From positions 1-5,476 of the forward strand of contig JAGVKY010000070.1 in NCBI GenBank assembly GCA_020050175.1: a DNA stretch of 5,476 nucleotides, written 5' to 3'. The translations under genes and the position numbers were made by a program. Positions 1-5,353 of the stretch are shown here, in pieces (position 1 is the stretch's first letter; every line of letters starts with the position of its first letter). The notes under the pieces are model-generated. The model saw only the letters and a program-made list of their open reading frames with translations. It made no database searches and was not told where the DNA came from. This stretch comes from Parachlamydiales bacterium. Its GTDB lineage: Bacteria; Chlamydiota; Chlamydiia; Chlamydiales; JAJFMK01.

Positions 1-214
1 CTCCTTGAAGGAGAATCTTTTCATAAGGGATGTCGGCCAGTACCCTTTTTAACATCGCCTCTTTCAAACGAGTTCTGTCGCGCAAAAAAGGGTAGATCAA
101 AAGTTCCGGGAAGGCTTTGATGAGACCCCATTTTTTAAAGGAGAGCAGAAAAGGGAACAAGCTATCCCCCTTAATCAGGGTACCATCAAAGTCAAAGACA
201 ACAATTTTTCTCAT
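1..214 (-). CDS. HAD-superfamily phosphatase, N-terminal part (cut by window edge)
   Basis: This is a partial gene. The first 71 codons are visible, starting at the ATG at 214 and running off the left edge. The product begins MRKIVVFDFDGTLIKGDSLF, which holds HAD motif I (DxDGT) with nucleophile Asp8 and general acid/base Asp10. The following helical stretch, rich in Phe, Leu, Lys and Arg (about residues 17-60), looks like the start of a C1-type cap as in HAD-IB (phosphoserine phosphatase-like) enzymes. The family is a soluble Mg-dependent phosphohydrolase, and the substrate cannot be told from this fragment. HAD motifs II-IV lie outside the window. Some HAD-IB domains are fused to acyltransferases, which cannot be excluded. 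It is divergent from the epimerase gene, with only 21 bp between the two start codons. No clear Shine-Dalgarno sequence precedes the ATG. Confidence 0.85.
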   Translation of the reverse strand, partial: MRKIVVFDFDGTLIKGDSLFPFLLSFKKWGLIKAFPELLIYPFLRDRTRLKEAMLKRVLADIPYEKILLQG

Positions 215-235
215 CAACTTGGTATTCTATTCTAA
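215..235. promoter_or_regulatory. 21-bp divergent gap between the phosphatase and epimerase genes
   Basis: The two start codons face away from each other across 21 bases. The gap carries a tandem TATTC repeat (223-232). On the minus strand it reads as two overlapping TAGAAT boxes (224-229 and 229-234), each a 5/6 match to a sigma-70 -10 element. On the plus strand TATTCT (223-228) could be a -10. I found no convincing -35 partner for either direction, and any such element would lie inside the opposite gene. That both promoters sit here or overlap the coding starts is inferred from the layout only. Confidence 0.25.
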
Positions 236-1195
236 ATGTCTAAAAGAGTCTTTGTTACAGGTGCTGCCGGATTCATCGGATTCCATGTGGCGAAAGCGCT
301 CCATGAGCGAGGCGATGTTGTCATTGGCTGTGACAATTTTAATCCCTATTACGATCCAGCCCTCAAAAAAGCTCGCGCGTCCCTTCTCTCAAAAAATGGA
401 ATTGAAGTCCATTCGATAGATTTAAAAGAGAGAGAAGAGCTTGAAAAACTGATTGAAAAGGTCTACCCCACCCACATCCTCCATCTAGCAGCTCAGGCAG
501 GAGTTCGAGCTTCATTATTTCAACCCCAAGCTTACATTGATGCTAATATCACAGGTTTTCTAAATATCTTAGAAATTGTCAGGCAAAGAGTGGATGTTCC
601 TCTTGTTTATGCCTCTTCTTCGTCTGTTTATGGCCATAACGAAAAAGTCCCTTTCTCCGAAACTGATCGGCTTGATCAACCTGCCAGCCTCTATGCTGTC
701 ACAAAGCGTTGTGGGGAGGAGATGGCCTATGTCTATCACCATCTTTTTGGTCTCAAAGCAACCGGGCTTCGCTTTTTTACGGTCTATGGAGAATGGGGAA
801 GGCCCGACATGGCCTACTTTTCTTTTGTAAAAAAGATTTTAGAGGGACACCCTATCGAGCTTTTTAATCATGGGCAAATGGAGCGCGACTTCACCTACAT
901 CTCCGACATTGTCGATGGAACCATCCGCGCCCTTGATCTAGAGGCACCCCTTGAAATATTCAATCTAGGGAATCATCGACCAACCCCGTTGAAGCGCTTC
1001 GTAGAAATTATTGAACTGGCAACCGGTAAAATCGCTAATATCTCATATTTACCTATGCAACAAGGTGATGTAACCCGGACTTTTGCCGCTATTGATCATA
1101 GCCAACACCGCCTGGGATTTACCCCCAAAACCCCTCTTGAAATTGGCATCCCTCGCTTTGTCGATTGGTACCGCACCTACTACAATGTCCGATAA
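236..1195 (+). CDS. NAD-dependent sugar-nucleotide epimerase, probably UDP-glucuronate 4-epimerase
   Basis: This 319-residue cytoplasmic protein belongs to the extended short-chain dehydrogenase (NAD-dependent epimerase/dehydratase) family. The NAD-binding Rossmann motif GAAGFIG is at residues 9-15. Asp33 in CDNFNPYYD should contact the cofactor ribose, and this NPYYD-type segment is characteristic of UDP-glucuronate epimerases. HLAAQAGVR is at 83-91, the catalytic Ser/Thr region YASSSSVYG at 125-133 and the YxxxK dyad at Tyr153/Lys157. Substrate-pocket motifs FFTVYGEWGRPDMA (180-193) and RDFTYI (217-222) follow. The likely reaction is UDP-glucuronate to UDP-galacturonate, supplying acidic sugar for LPS or capsule. 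A TAA lies immediately upstream in frame, so the ATG at 236 is the earliest possible start; no Shine-Dalgarno is visible. The 3' end overlaps the next gene by 11 bp. The family call is firm; the exact substrate (UDP-glucose or a related sugar) is less so. Confidence 0.88.
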   Translation: MSKRVFVTGAAGFIGFHVAKALHERGDVVIGCDNFNPYYDPALKKARASLLSKNGIEVHSIDLKEREELEKLIEKVYPTHILHLAAQAGVRASLFQPQAYIDANITGFLNILEIVRQRVDVPLVYASSSSVYGHNEKVPFSETDRLDQPASLYAVTKRCGEEMAYVYHHLFGLKATGLRFFTVYGEWGRPDMAYFSFVKKILEGHPIELFNHGQMERDFTYISDIVDGTIRALDLEAPLEIFNLGNHRPTPLKRFVEIIELATGKIANISYLPMQQGDVTRTFAAIDHSQHRLGFTPKTPLEIGIPRFVDWYRTYYNVR

Positions 1196-1583
1196 CATCA
1201 TTTTCTATGGGCGCGTTGAGGAAAAGGCGGTCAAAAAACTTCTTTATCAAGGAACACTAAAAGGGGCTCTTGGACTTCTTTTACTTCCCTATAGCTTTAT
1301 CCTAGGAGCTCTCCTAATAGGTTGGGGGTTTCTGCCTTATAATCGATTAAAGGCACTTTCCAATGCCCCTCCCACTCTTCATTTAACCTCGGAAGCGCTC
1401 ACCTATCTGGAAGGGAAAAAGAAAATCTCCTTTCCACTTCAAGAGATTAAAAATGTGCGCTATGATCAAGAGAAGATTTTTGTTGAACTATCCTGTAAAA
1501 CGATTCCTCTTCCCCCCTTTTTTTCCTTTAAAACTTTTCAAGAACTTCAAGGGGTATTAGATTCGAATGAAAATAATGATTAA
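1185..1583 (+). CDS. Small membrane protein of unknown function with a PH-like cytoplasmic tail
   Basis: I do not recognise this 132-residue protein. It starts MSDNIIFYGRVEEKAV. It has one long hydrophobic stretch at about residues 24-51 (rich in Gly, Leu and Ile, broken by Pro35), long enough for a transmembrane hairpin or one long helix. Residues 64-126 form a soluble tail with alternating strands and a final helix (LHLTSEALTYLEG, then ISFPLQEIKNVRYD). That pattern recalls bacterial PH-like domains, which often follow a membrane hairpin; this is a guess from pattern only. I chose the ATG at 1185 because an in-frame ATG at 1083 would bury 34 codons inside the epimerase gene. The chosen start overlaps the epimerase 3' end by 11 bp, suggesting translational coupling. 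The stop is followed after 9 bp by the M50 protease, so the three genes are probably one operon. Confidence 0.7.
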   Translation: MSDNIIFYGRVEEKAVKKLLYQGTLKGALGLLLLPYSFILGALLIGWGFLPYNRLKALSNAPPTLHLTSEALTYLEGKKKISFPLQEIKNVRYDQEKIFVELSCKTIPLPPFFSFKTFQELQGVLDSNENND

Positions 1584-1587
1584 GGTG
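1582..1587 (+). promoter_or_regulatory. Ribosome binding site deciding the TTG start of the M50 protease
   Basis: AAGGTG lies 5 bases before the TTG at 1593 and overlaps the TAA stop of the preceding gene. It is one of the few good Shine-Dalgarno sequences in the window. It supports the unusual TTG start over any internal ATG, the next of which is at codon 81, downstream of the HELGH motif. Confidence 0.6.
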
Positions 1588-1592
1588 AAAAT

Positions 1593-2273
1593 TTGAATTT
1601 TAAAATTTTAAACATCCCCGTACAAATAACAACCTCCTTTTGGATATTTTTGTTATTTTTTACCGATATCCTTTTTGATCGCTCCATCGAGAACCTTATC
1701 TTAGGGATTGTTTTAATTGTCAGCTTACTTGTTCACGAGCTTGGACATGCCTTCACGGCCCGATATTTAGGTGCGAGACCTAAAATCACTTTAGAGGGGC
1801 TCGGGGGAAATGCTCAGTATTTGAGCTTTGGCATGACGCCTAAACAACATTTTATAATTACTCTTAACGGTCCTTTATTCGAAAGCTTGCTCATCTTTGT
1901 TTCATACTTTCTTCTTAAGTTAGGTTTTTTTGAAGATCAACCTTACGCTCTGCACTTTCTAACAACAATGTTTCAATTAAACATTTTATGGTGCTTACTT
2001 AACTTAATTCCTATCCTCCCCTTAGATGGCGGACAACTTGTACGTTATGTTCTTGAAGGTAAATATGGACCTAAAGGCTACCGAATCAGCCATATCGCAA
2101 GTTTGACAACAACGATCCTTGTCGCTCCCATTCTTTTTTATCTAGGACATCTATTTTTTGGAGGAATGCTTATATTTTTTGGAATTCAAAATTTTATAGA
2201 AATTCAAAAAATGAAACTCTTATCGAACCCTTTGTTTAAAAAATTTTTTCAGTTCACACGCCCGACTGAATGA
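1593..2273 (+). CDS. M50-family intramembrane metalloprotease (site-2-protease-like)
   Basis: This is a 226-residue polytopic membrane protein starting at TTG. The zinc-binding motif HELGH is at residues 48-52 (His48, His52, catalytic Glu49) inside a hydrophobic segment (about 35-57). The third zinc ligand is Asp145 in NLIPILPLDGG (137-147), the second M50 signature. An NGP motif at 92-94 sits at the family's conserved position. Other hydrophobic segments are at about 11-28, 95-111, 121-141, 166-186 and 188-204, giving roughly six membrane passes. The family cleaves membrane-embedded substrates such as anti-sigma factors or signal peptides. There is no PDZ domain (as in RseP) and no C-terminal CBS pair (as in some SpoIVFB-like proteins), so this is a minimal core and the substrate is unknown. 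It is last in the epimerase run, and its 3' end overlaps kdsD on the opposite strand by 20 bp. Confidence 0.9.
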   Translation: MNFKILNIPVQITTSFWIFLLFFTDILFDRSIENLILGIVLIVSLLVHELGHAFTARYLGARPKITLEGLGGNAQYLSFGMTPKQHFIITLNGPLFESLLIFVSYFLLKLGFFEDQPYALHFLTTMFQLNILWCLLNLIPILPLDGGQLVRYVLEGKYGPKGYRISHIASLTTTILVAPILFYLGHLFFGGMLIFFGIQNFIEIQKMKLLSNPLFKKFFQFTRPTE

Positions 2274-3213
2274 GATCGTGCATTTTAATAAGGCCGACGA
2301 CCTTTTGATTTTCATCTAAAACGGGAAGAACAGTGATCGGTTTTTTTTGGTCGGCCTCCATGACCTTGAGAGCATCCCAAGCAAGAGAGTTCGGCGCAAT
2401 GGCTCGCGGAGTAGGAGTCATAATCTCTTTTAATGAACGAGATAGAACAGCCCCTCCATGGTTTTGAAGAGAACGGCGAAGATCACCATCGGTGAAAATC
2501 CCTTGCAGCCTTTTGCCTTCATCCACAACCAGCAGGCAGCCACAACGCTTTTCTGAAAATTCAGTCAGAACCTCGCCTAGTTTCAAATCAGGAGAGGCAA
2601 AAGGAACCGCTTCCCCTTGAATCATGAGATCTCTCACTAGGATCGTACTCCGAAGCCCAATTTGACCTCTTGGGTGATTCGAAGCATACTCATTAAGAGT
2701 AAAATTTTTAGCTTGCATTAGGGCAATCGCCAAAATATCGCCAAAAATTAATTGGGTTGTTGTTGAGGTTGTCGGAGCAAGATCATAGGGGCAAAGCTCC
2801 CCATCAAAGGGGAGGTAAATCGAATGGTTGCAACTCTTTGCCAAACGGGAAGTTTCGGTCGAAACAACGGCAACTAGGGTAGCCCCTTTATTGCGGATAT
2901 AAGGAAGGATTTGAAGAAGCTCTTCTGTTTCACCGCTTTTACTTAGAATGACAAAAATGTCTTCCTTGGCCACGATCCCAATATCGCCATGCAAAGCATC
3001 GGTGGGAGAAAGAGCTAAAGCTTTGGTTCCGGTGGAGGTCATTGTAGCAGCAATTTTTTGAGCTACAAGCCCGCTCTTCCCAACCCCTGTAAAAAAAAGA
3101 ACCCCTTTGCACTGGAGAAAAAGATTAAAAATCTTTTCAAAAGCTTCTAAATCGACGTTATCGAAGAAGGCTTCAAGGTGAGACCTTGCTTTTCTTAAAA
3201 GTTCAGGCAACAT
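2254..3213 (-). CDS. kdsD: D-arabinose 5-phosphate isomerase (KdsD/KpsF family)
   Basis: This 319-residue cytoplasmic enzyme interconverts D-ribulose 5-phosphate and D-arabinose 5-phosphate, the first step towards Kdo for LPS. The N-terminal SIS domain (about 25-170) contains GVGKSG (43-48), LHGD (74-77), SKSGET (91-96) and CPYDLAPTTSTT (141-152). Residues matching E. coli KdsD catalytic positions at a constant offset of 13 are all present: Lys46, Glu98, Glu139 and His180, plus His75. Two CBS domains follow (about 194-250 and 262-319), the first with GIFTDGDLRRSL (238-249), the second ending VGLIKMHDL. Length is normal for the family. The NHPRGQIG segment and much of the CBS region look like chlamydial KpsF from memory. 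The ATG at 3213 has no clear Shine-Dalgarno, but the next Met is 58 codons in, past the active-site Lys. It converges with the M50 gene and diverges from icd. Confidence 0.94.
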   Translation of the reverse strand: MLPELLRKARSHLEAFFDNVDLEAFEKIFNLFLQCKGVLFFTGVGKSGLVAQKIAATMTSTGTKALALSPTDALHGDIGIVAKEDIFVILSKSGETEELLQILPYIRNKGATLVAVVSTETSRLAKSCNHSIYLPFDGELCPYDLAPTTSTTTQLIFGDILAIALMQAKNFTLNEYASNHPRGQIGLRSTILVRDLMIQGEAVPFASPDLKLGEVLTEFSEKRCGCLLVVDEGKRLQGIFTDGDLRRSLQNHGGAVLSRSLKEIMTPTPRAIAPNSLAWDALKVMEADQKKPITVLPVLDENQKVVGLIKMHDLIQSGV

Positions 3214-3247
3214 ATGGAAATAACTAGTCTATAACGAAGAGGGTAAT
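3214..3247. promoter_or_regulatory. 34-bp divergent gap between kdsD and icd, with the icd ribosome binding site
   Basis: On the plus strand GAGGG (3239-3243) lies 4 bases before the GTG start of icd and supports that start. TATAAC (3230-3235) is a 5/6 match to a -10 box for icd. TATAGA on the other strand (3228-3233) is a weaker one for kdsD. No -35 element stands out for either. Two promoters must be packed into, or overlap, this short gap or the flanking coding ends. The ribosome binding site is reasonably supported; the promoters are not. Confidence 0.35.
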
Positions 3248-4675
3248 GTGCACCATATCGCTGTCGCTTTTGGAGATGGAATCGGACCTGAAATCATGGA
3301 GGCAACACTCTATATCTTAAAAGCCGCAGGGGCTCCTTTAGAGATTGAAGAGGTGGAAATTGGAGAAAAAGTTTACCTTCGTGGAGAAAAAGCAGGGATA
3401 GCCAAAGAGACTTGGGAAATCCTCCGCAATACAAAAGCTTTTTTAAAAGCCCCCATCACAACTCCTCAAGGCGGCGGATTCAAAAGTTTAAATGTAACTG
3501 TTCGGACAACTCTTGGTCTTTATGCCAACATCCGTCCATGTGTATCGTATGCCCCTTTTGTAGAGACTAAGCACCCCGTTATGGATTTGGTGATCGTCCG
3601 CGAAAATGAGGAAGATCTCTATACAGGTGTTGAGTACCGAAGGACAGACGATCTCTATCAGGCTTTAAAATTTATTACGACAACCGGCTCAGAAAGAATC
3701 ATCCGCTACGCTTTTGCATATGCCGAAGCCCATGGCCGTAAAAAGGTCACCTGTTTTACAAAAGACAATATTTTAAAAATCAGCGACGGCGAATTTCATA
3801 AAGTTTTTGACAGAATCTCGAAAGAGTATCCCCATATCACTGCAGAACATTGGATTGTCGACATTGGAGCAGCGAAACTAGCTGATACCCCTGAAGCTTT
3901 TGATGTTCTTGTTTTGCCAAACCTCTATGGAGACATCCTTTCCGATGTAGCTGCAGAAATTGCCGGCTCAGTCGGTCTTGCAGGATCAGCTAATATCGGT
4001 ACCCAAGGGGCTATGTTCGAAGCGATTCACGGTTCAGCCCCTAGGCGTGCCGGCCAAGACGTGGCAAACCCCTCTGGGCTTCTTTTAGCCTCTCTCCAAA
4101 TGCTCGACTTCCTCGGGGAAAATAAAATTGCTAACACGATTGAAAATGCGTGGCTTAAAACCCTTGAAGAGGGCATCCATACCTACGATATTTTTAAAGA
4201 GGGTAAAAGCAAAACAAAAGTGGGGACGAAGGCTTTTGCTGAGGCTGTGATAAAACATCTGGGTCAAAAACCAGAGATTTTAAAGCCCCGCCCCCTTCCG
4301 AAAAGTCACCTTTCTTTTAAACAACCTGAACCCCCTAAGGAAACTCAAAAAAAGCTCAGCGGGATCGATATCTCTGTTGAATGGAAAGGCTCTCTCGACA
4401 ATCTCCTCTCTCACTTGAAAAACATCTCAGAGCATTACGAACTTAAAATGATTGGCAATCGTGGAGTTAAAGTGTGGCCAAACCCACTTCCAGAAACCAC
4501 CACAACCGACGAATGGCGCCTCCGCTTTATTGCCAAACACCCGGGACTAACTCAAACATCTTACCTTCCGCTGCTGGAAGCGCTCTCTAAAAAACCCCTC
4601 CGCTGGTCCCACCTCGACCCTCTCTACACCTTTGACAACGTCCCAGGCTACACCCTCAGCCAAGAAGAGCAGTAG
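3248..4675 (+). CDS. icd: Isocitrate dehydrogenase, probably NADP-dependent, with C-terminal extension
   Basis: This 475-residue cytoplasmic TCA-cycle enzyme oxidatively decarboxylates isocitrate to 2-oxoglutarate. GDGIGPEI is at 9-16. Isocitrate-binding residues line up with E. coli Icd: Ser80, Asn82, Arg86, Arg96, Arg118, and catalytic Tyr125 and Lys172. Metal-binding aspartates are Asp205, Asp229 and Asp233 (NLYGDILSD at 225-233). The cofactor loop HGSAPRRAGQDVANP is at 261-275. Arg266-Arg267 replace the Lys-Tyr pair of NADP-dependent E. coli Icd and differ from the acidic residue of NAD enzymes, so NADP is inferred. After the catalytic core (to about 340), a proline- and lysine-rich linker leads to an extra domain of about 100 residues (372-475), as in the longer alphaproteobacterial and Thermus-type enzymes. 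The start is a GTG with GAGGG upstream; an ATG at 3246 is out of frame. The last 20 bp overlap the toxin remnant on the opposite strand. Confidence 0.95.
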   Translation: MHHIAVAFGDGIGPEIMEATLYILKAAGAPLEIEEVEIGEKVYLRGEKAGIAKETWEILRNTKAFLKAPITTPQGGGFKSLNVTVRTTLGLYANIRPCVSYAPFVETKHPVMDLVIVRENEEDLYTGVEYRRTDDLYQALKFITTTGSERIIRYAFAYAEAHGRKKVTCFTKDNILKISDGEFHKVFDRISKEYPHITAEHWIVDIGAAKLADTPEAFDVLVLPNLYGDILSDVAAEIAGSVGLAGSANIGTQGAMFEAIHGSAPRRAGQDVANPSGLLLASLQMLDFLGENKIANTIENAWLKTLEEGIHTYDIFKEGKSKTKVGTKAFAEAVIKHLGQKPEILKPRPLPKSHLSFKQPEPPKETQKKLSGIDISVEWKGSLDNLLSHLKNISEHYELKMIGNRGVKVWPNPLPETTTTDEWRLRFIAKHPGLTQTSYLPLLEALSKKPLRWSHLDPLYTFDNVPGYTLSQEEQ

Positions 4676-5060
4676 TATAAGCTATGGCAGATTCCTCAAA
4701 GAACATCGAAATATCTTTTTTATTTTTTTCTCTTCTTGCGACAGAAACAACAAGTTCTTCATACACATCATCGTCAAATAATAGGGAAGTTCCATTTGTC
4801 TCTAAAAAAATTAATGCTTAAAAAGCGCCAGTTCTTCTATTCCCATCTAGAAACGGACGGTTTTGAACAATATGAAATAGATAAGCTGCCCCCTTATCAT
4901 AAATTGTCGGATAAAGATCTTGCCCAAACATCTTGGCTCTTGGAGTTTCAAGAGCTGAGATAAGAAGTCCCTCATCTCTAATACCCCGTAATCCACCATG
5001 GTCGTTGACTAGCCTATCATGAAGCTTTACAACTTGATCGAAGCTTAAAAACAAGGTCAT
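4656..5060 (-). pseudogene. doc: Doc/Fic-family toxin broken by an in-frame stop codon
   Basis: The ATG at 5060 opens an 80-codon frame of clear death-on-curing (Doc) type: an N-terminal LHDRLVNDHGGLRGIRDEGLL segment in two parts (13-25, 26-32), GAAYLFHIVQN (57-67), then the Fic/Doc motif RPFLDGNRRTG (68-78). A TAA at 4818-4820 ends it at residue 81. The same frame continues for 53 codons (ALIFLETNG, then VYEELVVSVARRE) to a TGA at 4656, matching the expected Doc C-terminus without any shift. The restored length would be 134, normal for Doc. Intact Doc phosphorylates EF-Tu and other Fic proteins are AMP-transferases. Here the position normally held by the catalytic His is Arg68, so activity is doubtful even if the stop were read through. 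The start overlaps the antitoxin stop by 4 bp (ATGA), an operon signature. A sequencing error at the stop codon cannot be excluded. Confidence 0.85.
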
Positions 5061-5305
5061 CTTTTAGAAAGATTTCTTGCGAGATTAAACTTTTCCTTTC
5101 TTATTCTCTCCAACTCTTTATCAAAAGTTGCATCATCCAATATCCGATCAGGGTTCTTGTCTCTGACTTCAGCATAAGAAACAGCTTCGAGAATATATTC
5201 TCGCATTGAAACCCCTCGTTTTGCTGCACTCATTTTAAGATAAAGATGTTCTTCAGGAGAAAGATCTAAACTTAATCTTACCCTCACTATATTCTCTTCT
5301 TTCAT
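5057..5305 (-). CDS. Ribbon-helix-helix antitoxin of the Doc-type toxin
   Basis: This is an 82-residue protein starting MKEENIVRVRLSLDL. Residues 7-15 form the DNA-contacting strand and 16-45 two helices joined at GVS (31-33), the usual ribbon-helix-helix (CopG/Arc-like) arrangement for a dimeric operator-binding repressor. The charged tail (about 46-82, with DDATFDKELERIRKEK) is the likely toxin-binding part. It sits directly upstream of the Doc-type gene with an ATGA overlap, in the normal antitoxin-first order. I chose the ATG at 5305 because GTGGAG lies 7 bases before it; an ATG 15 bases further upstream (5320) has no ribosome binding site. An inverted repeat over the leader suggests autoregulation. 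The frame is intact although the toxin is not. Classic Doc is paired with Phd, which has a different fold; the RHH assignment rests on sequence pattern only. Confidence 0.8.
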   Translation of the reverse strand: MKEENIVRVRLSLDLSPEEHLYLKMSAAKRGVSMREYILEAVSYAEVRDKNPDRILDDATFDKELERIRKEKFNLARNLSKR

Positions 5306-5314
5306 TTTAGTTCT

Positions 5315-5342
5315 CCACATTTCAACATTACATCAAATGTGG
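5315..5342. promoter_or_regulatory. Inverted repeat, candidate operator of the toxin-antitoxin operon
   Basis: CCACATTT (5315-5322) and AAATGTGG (5335-5342) are perfect 8-bp inverted repeats separated by 12 bases, just upstream of the antitoxin start and overlapping its ribosome binding site. The spacer contains another ACATT (5325-5329). On the minus strand TTGAAA (5348-5353) and TGTAAT (5327-5332) could be -35 and -10 boxes 15 bases apart; this promoter is tentative. The placement fits autorepression by the RHH antitoxin. As RNA, the same arms could form a stem masking GGAG. Confidence 0.55.
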
Positions 5343-5353
5343 AAATTTTTCAA

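Noticed and set aside
223..232. Tandem TATTC repeat
   Set aside because: There are only two copies in an AT-rich gap. It is noted as part of the intergenic region but too short to call a repeat feature.
117..419. Plus-strand open frame of 100 codons
   Set aside because: It overlaps the phosphatase on one strand and the epimerase start in another frame. Both of those have clear family motifs; this one has none.
576..830. Plus-strand open frame of 84 codons inside the epimerase
   Set aside because: It is an alternate frame within a clearly coding gene and shows no motif.
4085..4267. Minus-strand open frame of 60 codons inside icd
   Set aside because: It is antisense to conserved isocitrate dehydrogenase sequence and has no independent support.
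4700..4735. T-rich tract after icd as a terminator
   Set aside because: The T-runs near 4712-4730 are not preceded by a stable GC-rich stem that I can find, and the stretch is coding sequence of the toxin remnant on the other strand.
4736..4963. Plus-strand open frame of 75 codons opposite the toxin gene
   Set aside because: It lies antisense to the recognisable Doc coding sequence, has no family resemblance and no ribosome binding site, and is best read as a shadow.
5306..5320. Five-codon longer antitoxin start at the ATG at 5320
   Set aside because: It has no ribosome binding site, and the GTGGAG within this stretch is ideally placed for the ATG at 5305. The longer start would also sit inside the inverted repeat.
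5315..5350. Hairpin plus T-run as a rho-independent terminator
   Set aside because: The T-run follows the stem only on the plus strand, where no gene arrives. The symporter and toxin-antitoxin genes are on the minus strand, and the stem is AT-rich with a 12-base loop.
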